From positions 16,525,501 through 16,589,500 of the forward strand of contig NC_088354.1 of assembly GCF_036884655.1 (NCBI RefSeq): 64,000 bases of DNA, in the 5' to 3' direction. The position numbers and the translations under genes were made by a program. Origin of the DNA: Musa acuminata AAA Group. Lineage: Eukaryota > Streptophyta > Magnoliopsida > Zingiberales > Musaceae. Position 1 is the stretch's first letter; every line of letters begins with the position of its first letter. Of this stretch, positions 24,755-37,304 are shown in pieces. The notes under the pieces are model-generated. The model was not told the origin of the DNA, did no database searches, and worked only from the letters and a program-made list of their open reading frames with translations.

Positions 24755-27700
24755 ACCTCCCCTTTTTGATGATGACAACCACTTGATAACGGAGTTAACC
24801 TTAACTATCGGAGTTTAAACAAACTCCCCCTATCAATATGCCATATTGATAGAAACTCTTGGATTCAAAAATTCAAGCAACATGTCATCATATACTTATG
24901 CATAACATGTCATGTTATCAACATACTTCTCCCCCTTTGTCATCAACAAAAAGGAGATGTACAACTATTCTTGTGTTTGTGATATAAGTTCAACTCATTG
25001 CATGAAAAACATAATATCAAGTTTTATCATCATGTAGTTTTGAAGCTAGAAAATTTAGCAAGTGTTACATCATGCTTAGAACATTCAAGCTATCAAGTTT
25101 TAGATATGCAAGTTTTACAACATACAAGATAGCACTTTTGCTTCTTTTGAGATAGCAACTTCTACATCATGCAAGCTAGCAAATTAGAGATGTTCAAGAA
25201 GGCAACTCTTGCTTCTTGAAATATGTAAATTTTGTCAACTTTGCTAGATGCACAAGTTAGCATGTTTTGCTTCTTGAGATAGGCAAGATAGCACTTTTGT
25301 AATTTTTGTTTCTTAAGATGTTCAAGATAGCAAGCTCTACATCTTGCAAGCTAGCAATGTTACAACATTTTAGAACATGCAAGCTAGCAATTTAGAGATG
25401 TTCAAGAAAGCAACTCTTGCTTCTTGAAATATGCAAGTTTGCTAGATGTGCACGTTAGCATGTTTTGCTTCTTCTTGAGATTTCAAACTAGCAATTATCG
25501 GTGACGTTCAAGATAGCAATTTCTTCTCTTTTGAGAAGTGCAATTTTTGCTTTCGTCTTGAATTGTGCAAGCTAGCTAGTTTGTCTCTTTTCATGATATT
25601 CATGCTAGAAATTCTTGCTCCCCCTTTGTCATTGTCAAAAAGAAGGGAAGACCCTTATATCAATTTTCAGATTATGAAAAAGGTAAGTATCAATCTTATT
25701 TGTGCATCATTATATATTCAAATTAAAATATACACAATTTCAAAAACCTTATTTTTCATGCACGATACCAAAAAAAAAATCAATCATCATTAATGGGCAT
25801 ATCATACATGATACTCAAACATTAAAATTTTTAGCATTTATCAACATGTTGATCATGATACCAAACATTCATTATTTAAAGTATTTATGATACACATCAT
25901 ATGCAATACATCATGTACATCATTGTCATAAGTATTGCATGCATCATTTCAAATTCATGAATATTTCATCATTGCATGCATCATACCAAATCATAAAATA
26001 TAAAATCATTATTAATACATGATTCCAAATTATCATTTATTTCACATCATAATGGTACCAATTTTGTCAAATTACATCCAACCATGCATGATCGAAACTT
26101 CTTATCAAAACAAATTAATGAATATTTCATGTATTCATATCATCACATATGGAATATCAAGAAGAATTATTAGGTGATGAGATGTATTTCATTCATTCAA
26201 AGAATTTTATATAACAAAATTCAAGTCATAAGCCTTAAAAGATGTCATGAGAGAACATATAAACAATCTTGATTTATAAAATGAATACTCAAGTTATAAT
26301 TTCGAGAAATCAAGAGAAATCGTGATTCATTTTAACAAATCTCCTCTTAAATAAATAACATAAAGAATTCTTAGGAGATCATGAAAAAGATAGAGTTCAT
26401 TCAATCTTGTAAGAGAGTAAGATATTAATTCATGCATATAAAATCTTGATTTAAGCATAAGAAATCTCAATTTATAAATTTTAAAAAATCAAGATAAAGC
26501 TCATTTAAATCATCAAATCAAGATCAATAGATTTTCAAAAATGAATTGTTAGGATCAAGAAAATTTAAAAATAAAATTAAACACTTTCATGCATTCGGAC
26601 ATGGTTTTGCTATAGATTTTCAAACACAATCATGAAGATGAAACATGCTCATGATCATGAAAATTTTTGTATCCAAAACACATAATTTCCAACATGTTAT
26701 TAAAACATGTAATAGTGTAAAATTCTCATTATAGCAATTATATCCTACAATGCATGATCAAAATTTCTCCTCATTTTATCATTGTAAACAAGAAAGAAGA
26801 GAAGAAGAACAAAATAGTGTAAAATATTTTAATCATTTCAAGGCATACAAGCCATAAATACAATCACATTATGTCATGAAAGATAAAATCTCAAGGATCG
26901 TGTAAATACCAAAAGACATGATTCATTTAAATACTTTATTTAATAAAATGCAAGAAGTCATGGTGAACGATCTTGATTTACATAAAGTTTCAAAACATAA
27001 TTATCAAGATCATGGTTAGTTTTATAGATCTCCTCTTTAGGAAATGGTAAAAGGAAACATAGGAGATATAAGATTTTGATTCATAAAGAAGATCTCAAGT
27101 AATTCCAATAAACCAAGATCATAATTAGGATAAAAATTCATTCAAATTCAAATCGTCAAATCATAATCATTTTCAAGAAATTCATAAAAAGATGATCAAA
27201 TAGATTCATCACAGTCAATAAGATAGAGAAAAAGAATTTTCAAGAAACATGCTTTTCTCTTTTTAGCCATTTCAATTTATATGATTTATTTCATAGAAGC
27301 AAGCCTTTTTCATTTATGAAAAACATGCATCAACATTTAGGATCGAAAAATGAATTTCATCATAAAAACCATCAAGATCAATAAACCACAAAAATCATCA
27401 TGTATAACTTTAAAATCTCATGCACAAAATCATCAAATCATGGTATCAAAATTTCAATATTTTCATTACAACTTTATGCATTACTTCAAATCAAACATGA
27501 TTTTATTAAAAATCGAGAAATAACAATGGAAATCAACATGATAAACATTATTACTTCTTAACCATGATTTCATATCTTCAATCAAAATCATTTTGTTTAT
27601 TTATCATAAAATATGCAATATTATCATTTTCGAAATTACTAGCATGATCATAATTTTTGTATTTTTATTTTTAAACATGTAATTTTTAAGAAAATTAATT

Positions 27701-27764
27701 CTAAACTAAAAAAGAAAATACATCATGAAAGCATCAAGTAATTTCAAAATAAATTAGTGGGATT
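24755..27764 (-). other. Element E non-coding interior with purine tracts and an internal repeat
   Basis: About 3 kb of AT-rich DNA between gag and the 3' LTR. On the sense (minus) strand there is a purine tract beside the LTR (24755-24767), a GATAGGGGGAGTT tract near 24825, and GACAAAGGGGGAG tracts near 24927-24950 and 25618-25640. A block starting GCAAGCTAGCAA at 25171 is repeated at 25379 (offset 208 bp). No pol domain was recognised. Confidence 0.65.
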
Positions 27765-28653
27765 TCGATTACCTCATCATTGAAAGCGGTTAAGGCGTAG
27801 TTTTCCACCTCGCCTTTCTTGATTTTCTCCTTGTCTTCGGAGGAGCTCGATTCATCCCACTTTATGTTCTTCTTCTTTGGCCTCTTCCTTCGTTCAAGTT
27901 CATTATTTATTTTATATTTTTATTTAATAAACTTATTAAGATTTAGTGTTCGAAGTTCAAGTTCATTATTGTCCTCATCACTTGAGTCATCGCTCAAGTG
28001 GTATTCATTTGTCCATAGTTCCAAATCCTTCCTATTCTTTAGAAGGTTATTTTGTTCATCAACGAACTAATTAGTTCTTCAAGTGGTAAGTTGTTTAGGT
28101 TTTTAGCTTCTTGTATTGCAGTTACTTTTGAATCCCACTTCTTAGAAAGAGAACGCAAAATCTTGTTTACGAGTTCAAAATCCGAAAAACATTTGCTAAG
28201 AGCTCTTAAACCATTGACGACATCCGTAAAATGGGTGTACATGTCACCAATGGTTTCGCTTGGCTTCATTTGAAAAAGCTCGAAATCATGCATCAAAAAG
28301 TTGATTTTCGAATCTTTAACTCTAGAAGTGCCTTCGTGTGTGATTTCAAGAGTGTGCCATATGTCAAAAGCCATTTCGCACAAAGAAACCCGATTGAACT
28401 CATTTTTGTCCAAAGTGCAAAATAAGGCATTCATAGCCTTTGCATTTAAAGAAAAATACTTCTTCTCCAAATCCGACCATTCGTTCATCGGTTTAGAGGG
28501 AAGTAGAAAATCGTTTTCAACAATATTCCATAAATCCAAATTCATAGAAATCAAGAAAACTCTCATTCGAGTTTTCCAATAAGTATAGTCCAATCCGTTA
28601 AACAATGGTGGACGAACAACCGAAAAGCCCTCTTGAAAGCCGTAAAGAGTCAT
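27765..28653 (-). pseudogene. Element E gag, truncated
   Basis: The ATG at 28653 opens 204 intact codons (MTLYGFQEGFSVVRPPLFNG and on), including YTYWKTRMRVF and LNNLPLEELI typical of copia gag. The frame stops at 28039. Acidic Ser/Asp-rich and Lys-rich gag tail sequence follows in broken frames to about 27765. The CX2CX4HX4C zinc knuckle present in A and B is absent, so it may not package RNA as the full gag does. Confidence 0.78.
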
Positions 28654-28703
28654 TTCTCTCGGGTGTAAATCCGAAATAAGAAATACCGGGCTCTAATACC
28701 AAT

Positions 28704-30622
28704 TGTTAGGATCAAGAGCACTAAGAGGGGGGGGGGGGGGGGGGGTGAATTAGTGTAGCGGAAAAGTTTCGATGATTAAAACTGTGTTCGTATGTTGAAA
28801 TCTGAGTCCGACATAAAAGTCGTTTCATGCAGATAATAACTTTGAAAGCTTATAGAAATGTATTTGAAGTAAAGTAAGGAAGGCAGTTTGCAGTTTAGAT
28901 AGAAATCAGAATGTAAGCGCAAACTGAAATATGATGTTCGTACGATAAAACTGATTTCCGTCTTAACGCCGATTCAGAAAATATTTAACTATGAAACACG
29001 TTCGTAAATGAGCAGAAGGCAGTAAGCTACTGAGGAGGTTTACAGTAAAGATAAGATGCTCAAAGTAAATGCAAACCGAGATTTAGAGTGGTTCGGTCAA
29101 TCTTGACCTACATCCACTTTTGGCTTCCTCCACCAACGAGGTCACCGATGTCCACTAGAGGCCTTCCTTCAATAGGCGAAGACCAATCACCCTTTTACAG
29201 TTTCACTCCTTTTGACGGGCCTAGGAGACAACCCTTACAAACTTTTCTCTCCTCTCTTGAAAGATCAAAACTTGGAAGAAAAGAGGGAGGAGAACTTCTA
29301 GAGTTTACAACACTTTTGAGCTCTAAAATCATAGAGTAAGATCAAGTTTTCGGTGGTTTGGGTTACCCTTTCATTGCTGAAAGGGTGGGGTATTTATAGG
29401 CCCCAAACTAGTTTGAATTCCGAGCTCAAAACTGTCATCTCTCGGAATTCCGGGGTCTGGCGATTGCACCGCTTGACAGAGCTTGGAGACTAAGCCTCTA
29501 GGCGGTGCCACCGCTTGTCAGGGCCGGTTGCACCACTTGGCAGAGCTCGGAGACTGAGCCTCTGGGCGGTGCCACCGCTTGTCAGGGGCGGTTGCACCGC
29601 TTGGTAGAGCTCGGAGACCGAGCTCAGGCGGTTCCACCGCCTGTCAGGGGTGATTGCACCACCCAGTCTCGCTCGGAGACTGAGCCCAGGCGGTGCCACC
29701 GCCTGACTGGAGCGATTGCACCTCCTAGTCTCGCTCGGAGACTGAGCCCAGTTGGTGCCATCGCCTGGCAGGAATTCTGGTCCGAATGGGTTGATCCATT
29801 CGGCCCAATTCGGGTCTATCAAGGGCCCAATTGCCCCAAGATTAAGTTAATGGGATCACCTCTCATTTCTAACTCAATCATAGTACTAACTACGATATTT
29901 CTTAAGACATTTACTGTAACTTGCTTCGGTGCGTCAATCGCTTCTTCCGGTGAGCTTCCGGCGAACTTCTGTCGATCATCTGATGAACCCTCGGTGATGC
30001 TCCTACGGACTTCCGGCAAACTCCTGGACTTGTGATGATCCACTTGGTGAGTTCCGACGAGCTTCTTTGGCAAGCTCCTAGACTTCTCGGATTTGTTCCC
30101 GTAGAACCTCCGACGATCGTCCGGACTTCCGTCGAACTCTTGAACTCCCAACGTGATCATAGTCTTAACTCTGGCGTAACTCCTACTACATGTCTTACTT
30201 CCATTGTAGTTAATCCTGCACATGTAAAATAAAACTTCGATCGAGACAATTAATCCTAAGCAATTAACCAAGTTGTCTGGCATGTCATTGGTCCCTCGAC
30301 GCTTCGTATGATTCTTCGGTGCATCGTCCTCTCATACGGCCTATTGCCCAATCGGCTAGTTGACTCTGCAACTCCGATATCCTTGGCACAATACCCGCTC
30401 TTCTTGGCCCGATGCCCGAGTCCACAGCCTGAAGCCTTCTGTCGATACGTCGACCGATCCATCGGCCCGACGTCCAATCTTCTGACATGTTCCTCGGGCA
30501 CAACATGATTTTTCCTGCTTTAATTGTCTCATCCTAATCGAAGCATCCTTCGTCACTCAAAACGCAGATTAAATCATAAACATATATCAAGTGGTTTCAT
30601 CATCAAAATACGAGATTCAACA
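28704..30622 (-). repeat. Element E 5' LTR (right copy)
   Basis: 1919 bp. The left end has the longest G run of the window: 19 G at about 28727-28745. TATA box at 29391-29400; hairpin array at about 29455-29770. It ends GATTCAACA next to the GATGA target duplication. Confidence 0.9.
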
Positions 30623-31140
30623 GATGAGGCACTTTTAGGCTCCAAGTTTGAATCCACTTGAGGCCTATAAATACCCCTCTCATCCCTGGTTAACATATAC
30701 AAGCACAAAGAGCTTAAAAGTAGGAAAACGCTATAGCAATCACTTGAGAGATCCCCTTCTCTAGTTCTAAGTTTAGAAATCTATTTAAAGAGTGAGTGCT
30801 TATAAAAGGTTGTCTTCTAAACCTGTGAAAAGGGGAAGAGAGGTGTAAAATGGTTGTTGATCTTCGCCCATTGAAGAAAGATCGGTATTGGAAGCCGGTG
30901 GCCACGAGTGAAGAGGAATCGAGAGTGGATATAGGTCACGACGACCAAACCACTATAAAATTATAGTTTACATTTCTATTTTTCTCTTTACTTTAATTAC
31001 AAACTGAATTATTACTTTCACTACCTTACGAATATGCTTTCAAGTCAACATCTTTCCAAAACGAGTTTCATCGTATGAAAATTTTTGACTTGACGTGATT
31101 TTTATCCGCTGCACTAATTCACCCCCCTCTTAGACTAATA
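30623..31140 (+). repeat. Element C 5' LTR, third piece
   Basis: Resumes with GATGAGGCAC, matching GATGAGACAC in C's 3' LTR (near 54030). It carries the TATA box CCTATAAATA near 30665 and ends ACTAATA. About 13 bp before the end are missing compared with the 3' LTR. Confidence 0.85.
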
Positions 31141-31142
31141 GT

Positions 31143-31154
31143 TGGTATCAAAGC
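31143..31154 (+). promoter_or_regulatory. Element C primer-binding site
   Basis: TGGTATCAAAGC lies two bases after the LTR end. It differs by one base from TGGTATCAGAGC, the complement of the initiator-Met tRNA 3' end. Confidence 0.8.
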
Positions 31155-31190
31155 CACATTCTTTCTCATTTAGTTTAACACTCAAGAGAA

Positions 31191-32130
31191 ATGGCTCTTT
31201 TTGGATTTCAAGAGGGTCACTCTATCATTCGTCCTCCTATATTCAATGGGACAGGCTACACTTATTGGAAAACTCGGATGAGAGTTTTCTTGTTTTCGTT
31301 GAATCTTGGTTTATGGAATATTATCAAAAATGATTTTCAAAAGTCTTCTCTTCCAATGAACGATTAGAATGATTTGGAGAAGAAGACTTTCTCTTTGAAT
31401 GTCAAAGCTATGAATGTTTTGTTTTGTGTCTTAGACAAAAATGAATTTAATCGTGTTTTGACATATCAAATTGAATACGATATTTGGCATACTCTTGAAA
31501 TCACGCACGAAGGCACTAGTAGGGTTAAATATTCGAAGATTAATCTTTCGATGCATGATTTTGAATTGTTTCGTATGAAGCCAAGCAAAACTATTATTGA
31601 TATGTCCACTTATTTTACGAATGTTATCAATAGTTTAAAAGCTATTGGTAAATAGTTTTCGAATTTTGAACTTGTTAATAAAGTTTTACGATCACTTTCT
31701 AAAAATTGGGATTCGAAAATAACGGCAATACAAGAATAAAAAAACTTGAACCATTTTCCACTCGAAGAACTTATTGGGTCTTCAATGACCTATGAAATGA
31801 GTTGTATCACATATGTTGAATATGATGAACTTGAGAACAATCTTCCAAAGAACATAAAGGATTTGACACTTCGAACAATAGAATATCACTTCAGTGATAA
31901 CTCAAGTGATGATGATGATGACTTTGAACTGCTCACTATAAAATTTAAAAATTTCATGAAACAACAATTAAAGAACAAAAATGAACTTAAAAAAAAAAGT
32001 TACCAAAAAACAAGAAAGCACTCAAGGTGACTTGGGACGAAATAAGTGCATTCGAAGACGAGAAGCAAACCAATGAAGATGAAATGGCAAACTTCGCTTT
32101 GATGACTCTCGACAATGAGGTAAACAACTC
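31191..32130 (+). pseudogene. Element C gag, with in-frame stops
   Basis: The ATG at 31191 opens MALFGFQEGHS and YTYWKTRMRVF. The same frame is cut by stops near 31366 (TAG), 31653 (TAG) and 31736 (TAA), then runs to 32030. The tail FALMTL about 32093-32112 is in another frame. It lacks a zinc knuckle, as in D and E. No pol follows before the F insertion at 32909. Confidence 0.8.
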
Positions 32131-32908
32131 AAACAAAACTCCTTTATTTTATTTTAAAATTACTTAATGCTTTTTCATGAGTTATTTTTAAATTAGTTAG
32201 TAAAAAATAAAAAATTATAAAAAAATATATCATGCTTTTATTTCTAGTTATTTTAAAAAAATAATCATGACAATTGTATGTTTTATGATAAAGAAACAAA
32301 ATGTTAGATTTAAATCTAATGCTTATACACCTAATAAGATTAATTCTATATACATTTTAAGAAGCAATAATGTGTATCTTAATGATTTTCGTATTGCTTT
32401 TTTATTTTGATTTTGATTAAAAATGATTTATGTTTAATGAAATCATGTTTGATGATTTAATGATGCATAATGATATAAGACGTAATGAAAATGTTAAAAG
32501 TTTTGATACCATACTTGATGATTTTGTATTATGCATGAGAATTTGAAGTAACGATGATTTGAAATCATATATTTTGGAATTATGTGTTACATGTTTTGAT
32601 CTTGATGATTTTTATGATAAATCTTGTCTTTTGGTTTTAAACGATAATGTATATTTTTGAATGGTATAAAAAAGACAAAGACATGCTTGCTGAAATCAAT
32701 CACAAAATTTGAAACTAAAAGAACTTGAGCTATTTTTAATCTATCTATGTTGCTTTCATTACATTATCCGAAAAGTGATTTTGTTGATTATGAATTGGAA
32801 TGAATTTTGTCTATACCATGATCTTGATTTCTCAAAATTATAACTTAGGATTTTCCTTATTTGAATGAAGATCTCTCATTTGATCTTTTATGTCTTTTTT
32901 TGCCATTT
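32131..32908 (+). other. Element C interior, left of the gypsy insertion
   Basis: AT-rich non-coding DNA resembling the interiors of D and E on the opposite strand. No domain was recognised. It is interrupted at 32909 and resumes at 51730. Confidence 0.55.
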
Positions 32909-33671
32909 TATCATAGACTTAACTGGAATTGCCTAAGTCGTGAGGTACTCTTGCCGCAAAGAAGCGAACTTAGCTTGCGTTGCCTAAGTCGCGAGGCACC
33001 CTTGCTGCAAAGATGTGAACTTAGCTTGTGTTGCCTAAGTTGCGCTTCGCCCTTACGATTTGAGTCCATAAAGATCTACCCACTTACAACTTCTCATAGG
33101 TCCCGAAGGACCTGTAAAAGAGAAAGTTGATTAGTTTGAAGAACGAGCGATAGACAAGTCCCGACGTCTCATGAAAAGGGGAAGCTTTACAAGCAATTCA
33201 GCGAGCACCTTATGCGCACAAGAGAAAAGAGGGAGAGGAGGAAAACAAGGACTTTAGAGGGTTGAATAAATAGCTACAAGTCCACAAATAGCTACTCACT
33301 AGGTGCCGGGCGCGACAAAAAGTTCTCGTCAAGGTAACATGCGAACTTGTGAAAAGTTGTTCAACGCCTGACACTATACCGAAGCCCCAACTCCCATGGT
33401 GCCACCTGGGTAGTTCCAGGGTACTAAGATGGCTGACGTTTCGCGTGCAGCAGCGAGCTGTAGAAAATAGCCCGTGGCATGCGAAAATAGAGCTGTTTTG
33501 GGGCTATTTTGCTCGGTTTGATGAGCGGTTGCACTATAGCACTGTAACTTGTTCGCAAAAGGACTTAAAACCAAGCCAAAACATATTGCCAAGTAGCTAT
33601 ACATATAGATGAGAGCGACGGATGATTCGTTAAACAGAGTTATTGCAGGTGCGCGATGACCATTCGTGACA
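32909..33671 (-). repeat. Element F 3' LTR
   Basis: About 763 bp, collinear with 51001-51729 over its whole length: both have GGAATTGCCTAAGTCG at the left, a CGTTTCGCGTGCAGCAGC block and a CGTGA(C/T)A right end. In sense it begins TGTCACGAATGG. Confidence 0.85.
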
Positions 33672-33689
33672 TTTTGCCCCACTCAAACC

Positions 33690-34056
33690 GTCAACGCCCT
33701 CGTCGACGCTTGTTGGTAGTTGTTAATAATTGTTTCTTCATATCGTAGGGCATCTTTGGACTCCCAACTGGCTTCAGTTCGGAGAAGCTTTCGCCACTTC
33801 ACCAAGTACTCGGTCTACTGAGCTCCATTGGGTAGCTTTATCTTGTGATCCACTAAAATAGTTTTAACTCGCTTCTCATAGGAGACTCTGGTGGGGGGGT
33901 AATCGAGTTAGAATACTTCAGGAAGCATCTTGTGGATCCGAGTGGTAGGCTTTTAGGTTGCTGGCGTGAAGAACATTGTGAATTTTGAACCACGCCGGCA
34001 ACTACAACTTGTAGGAGACGTTACCCATCCTACTGATAATTGGGAAGAGCCTTTCA
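33690..34056 (-). pseudogene. Element F integrase C-terminus and chromodomain remnant
   Basis: Minus-strand translation gives integrase-tail sequence (KGLFPIISRMGNVSYKL and HNVLHASNLKAYHSDP), then a chromodomain: TEYLVKWRKLLRTEASWE, about 33760-33820. Stops interrupt it. Chromodomains at the integrase end target chromoviruses to particular chromatin. The fragment is cut at 34056 by element A. Confidence 0.78.
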
Positions 34057-35817
34057 TGTTAGGATCAAGAGCACTAAGAGGGGGGGGGGGGAGGTGAATT
34101 AGTGCAGCGGAAATCTTTTAACGATAAAACACGTTCGAACGATAAAAACGATTTCGGTGTGAAAGCCGATTCTAAGATTACTTCAACTTAAGATCAAGCG
34201 AGATGACGTTAAAATCAATCTATGAAGGCAGTTTGCAGTTATGATGAAAACTAGAATATAAGCGCAAACTGAAATACGACGTTCGTACGAAAAAGCTGAT
34301 TTACGTCTAAATGCTGATTTGCAAATCACTTGATTAGGCGAGATGCAGTTTAAGCAAGGATATAAAGGCAGTTTGTAGTTATGATTGAAATCAAAGCGTA
34401 AACGCAAACTGAAATATGATGATCGTACGAAGAAACAGATTTATGTCTAAACGCTGATTCAGAAAGTGCAAATCTTAAAACCTGATCGTATATGCGCAGA
34501 AAGCAGTAAGCTTTAGAGGAGGTTTGCAGTAAAGATAGTATGCTCAAAGTAAATGCAAATCGAGATTTAGAGTGGTTCGGTCAATCTTGACCTAATCCAC
34601 TTTTGGCTTCCTCCACCGACGAGGTCACCGACGTCAACTAGAGGCCTTCCTTCAATAGGCGAAGGCCAACCACCCTTTTACAGTTTCACTCCTTTTGACG
34701 AGCTAAGGAGACAACCCTTACAGAATTTTCTCTCCTCTCTTTACAACTCAGAACTTGGAAGAAAAGAGGGAGAAGAACTTTTGGCCTTTACAACAATTTT
34801 GAGCTCTAAAAATCACAGAACAAGATCAAGATTTCAGTGTAAGTTCATGCCCTTTCAGTACTGAATGGGTGGGGTATTTATAGGCCCCAACCTAGTTCAA
34901 ATTTGGAGCTCAAAAATATAAATTTCCGAAATTCCGGGATCAGGCGGTTGCACCTCCTGACTGGAGCGGTTGCATCGCCTAGCAGAGCTCGAAGACTGAG
35001 CCTCTGGGCGGTGCCACCTCCTGTCAGGGGCGGTTGCACCTCCTGCCAGAGCTCGAAGACCGAGCTCAGGCGGTGCAACCTCCTGACTGAGGCGGTTGCA
35101 CCGCTCAGCCAGTGCTCGGAGACCGAGCCCAGGCGGTGCCACCTCCTGTTAGGGGAGGTTGCACCGCCCAGTCTCGCTCGGAGATTGAGCCCAGGCGGTG
35201 CCACTGCCTGGCTGGAGCGGTTGCACCTCCCAGTCTCGCTCGGAGACTAAGCCCAGGCGGTGCAACCTCCTACCTTGGGCGGTTCAACCGCCTAGCAGAA
35301 ATCAGGGTCCGAATGGGTTGATCCATTCAGTCCAATTTGGGTTTTTCAGGGGCCCAATTGCCCCAAGATTAAGTTAATGGGATCACCTCCCATTTCCAAC
35401 TTAATCATTGTGCTAACTACGATATTCCCTAAGACATTTACTGCAACTTGCTCCGGTGCGTCAATCGCTTCTTCCGGCGAGCTTCCGGCGAACTTCTATC
35501 GATCATCCGATGAACCCTCGGTGATGCTCCTGCGGACTTCCAACAAACTCCTGGACTTGTGACGATCCACTTGGCGAGTTCCGACGAGCTTCTTTGGCAA
35601 GCTCATGGACTTCTCGGATTTGTTCCTATAGAACCTCCGACGATTGTCCGAACTTCCGTCGAACTCTCGAACTCCCAACGTGATCATTGTCTTGACTCCG
35701 GCGCAACTCCTGCTGCATGTCTTACTTTTATCGTAATTAATCCTGCACACTTGTCTCAACATATGGATTAGATAACAAATGACAATTGACTTCATCATCA
35801 AAATCCGAGATTCAACA
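34057..35817 (-). repeat. Element A 3' LTR
   Basis: 1761 bp from TGTTAGGATC to GATTCAACA. G run of 12; TATA box near 34875-34884; hairpin array 34930-35300, made of GGCGGTGCCACC and GGCGGTTGCACC units alternating with AGCTCGGAGACTGAGC-type units. Confidence 0.9.
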
Positions 35818-37304
35818 ATCTCCCCCTTTTTGATGATGACAATCAATTGATAATGAAGTTAACCTTAACTCCCCCTGTCTATATGCCATACTTGAGATAA
35901 GTCTTTCTTGAATTCAAAACCTTTGAATTCAAGAGACATATTGATAAGTTAAAATCATTTAAACTTATCAATACTCCCATCATGATTCCCATCATGATGT
36001 ATCTCTCTGAAGATGATGTCAAGGCTTGACATTCATTTTCAAATTTTACATTACAAGTTTGAATGATGGTAATAGTAGCAATTTATCATGTTGTAAGATA
36101 TCAACATGTAAATCTGCGAAGTAAGATTTTGATATCATTACATGATGCACATATTTCAAATGTTTTAGCAATTATTGCATTTCATCACATGGTAAGATAT
36201 CAATACGTAAAATTACGATGCAAGTTTTTTGTTTGATATCTTGACCTGATACAAACAAGGCATAATGCAAATCATAGCAATCATAGCATCTCTTGGTGAT
36301 ATGAGCATGAGCATGACAGCATTAATACTAATATATTTCTCCCCCTTTGTCATCAGCAAAAAGCATGGTAATTGTGATACTAGGAGAATAATATAAGCAA
36401 ATTTTAAGCATAAGTGTGATAATTGTTCATGCCTTTACTCGGTTCATATTATTTTCCAATAGTAAGTAATAGGAAATCAATTATACAAGCATGATATGTA
36501 GATCACTTTGAATACTTCTTCCTTTTTATTTGTTATAATCTTTTTGCAGGAAGGAGGAAGGCCATTTGTGATACCAGCTATTTGTGAGTTTACACTGAGT
36601 GAAGTTAAAACCAATGAGAGATTAAATCATGCTTCAAGTATCAAGATATATATATGAAGCAAATCTTTGCAAGTAAAAAACACTATCATTCATATTTCAA
36701 GACGAAATTTATAAGCAGGAATCATTTCATCAAATCCATTTCAGAAAAATATTTTTCACATATAAGTGTATGAGAAAATCTGATTTTTAGGATACCAATT
36801 ATTAAGAAAATCTAAACATGAAATGAACACTTTCATGCATTCGGACAAGACTATGCTACAGATTTTCAAATACAATCATGAAGACAAAACACACATAATT
36901 TTCAACATGTTATTTTGGCAATCAAGTGATTTGATCATTCAATTAAGTCCGAAAGATAATTGTAACTAGTTTATGTACTCGGACACATCAACATTCCTAA
37001 TTCTCTTCTTATGAAATCAAATTGTTCTTCACTTAGATGTTTTGTAAAAATATCAGCTAGTTGATGTTTAATATAACATGACGCATAAACTGCATTGGTA
37101 TATCATTTTCACAAATCATGGAAATCAAGACACAAGGTTTTCAAAAATATTTTGTTTCGATGTAAAATCCGACAGTGAGTAACGAGATTAAATAATGAGT
37201 GATGTTTGTAACTCTGCTCACAAATAAATACATCAGGTAACCAGATCAAGGCACAAGGCATTGTGATCATAGTAACATAAAGAGTTTACAATACACATAC
37301 AAGC
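35818..37304 (-). other. Element A 3' non-coding region with purine tracts
   Basis: In sense, an AAAAAGGGGGAGAT tract abuts the LTR. An ACAGGGGGAGTT tract lies near 35868 and a GACAAAGGGGGAG tract near 36337-36360. The rest is AT-rich and I see no gene in it. Confidence 0.65.

Larger units (their letters stand above)
22803..30622 (-). mobile_element. Element E: gag-only Sirevirus-like copia element, 7.8 kb, with intact target duplication
   Basis: LTRs at 22803-24754 and 28704-30622 are flanked by a perfect 5-bp duplication, GATGA (22798-22802 and 30623-30627). The primer site is at 28689-28702 (GGCTCTAATACCAA, one change from the initiator-Met form). A gag remnant lies at the right. The remaining 3 kb is AT-rich and non-coding, with no pol. 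E sits in the 5' LTR of C, 92 bp from D. The paired long LTRs are closely similar. Confidence 0.9.

Noticed and set aside
33349..33682. ORFs on both strands within the gypsy 3' LTR
   Set aside because: They lie wholly in LTR sequence repeated at 51001-51729, where the frames are not preserved.
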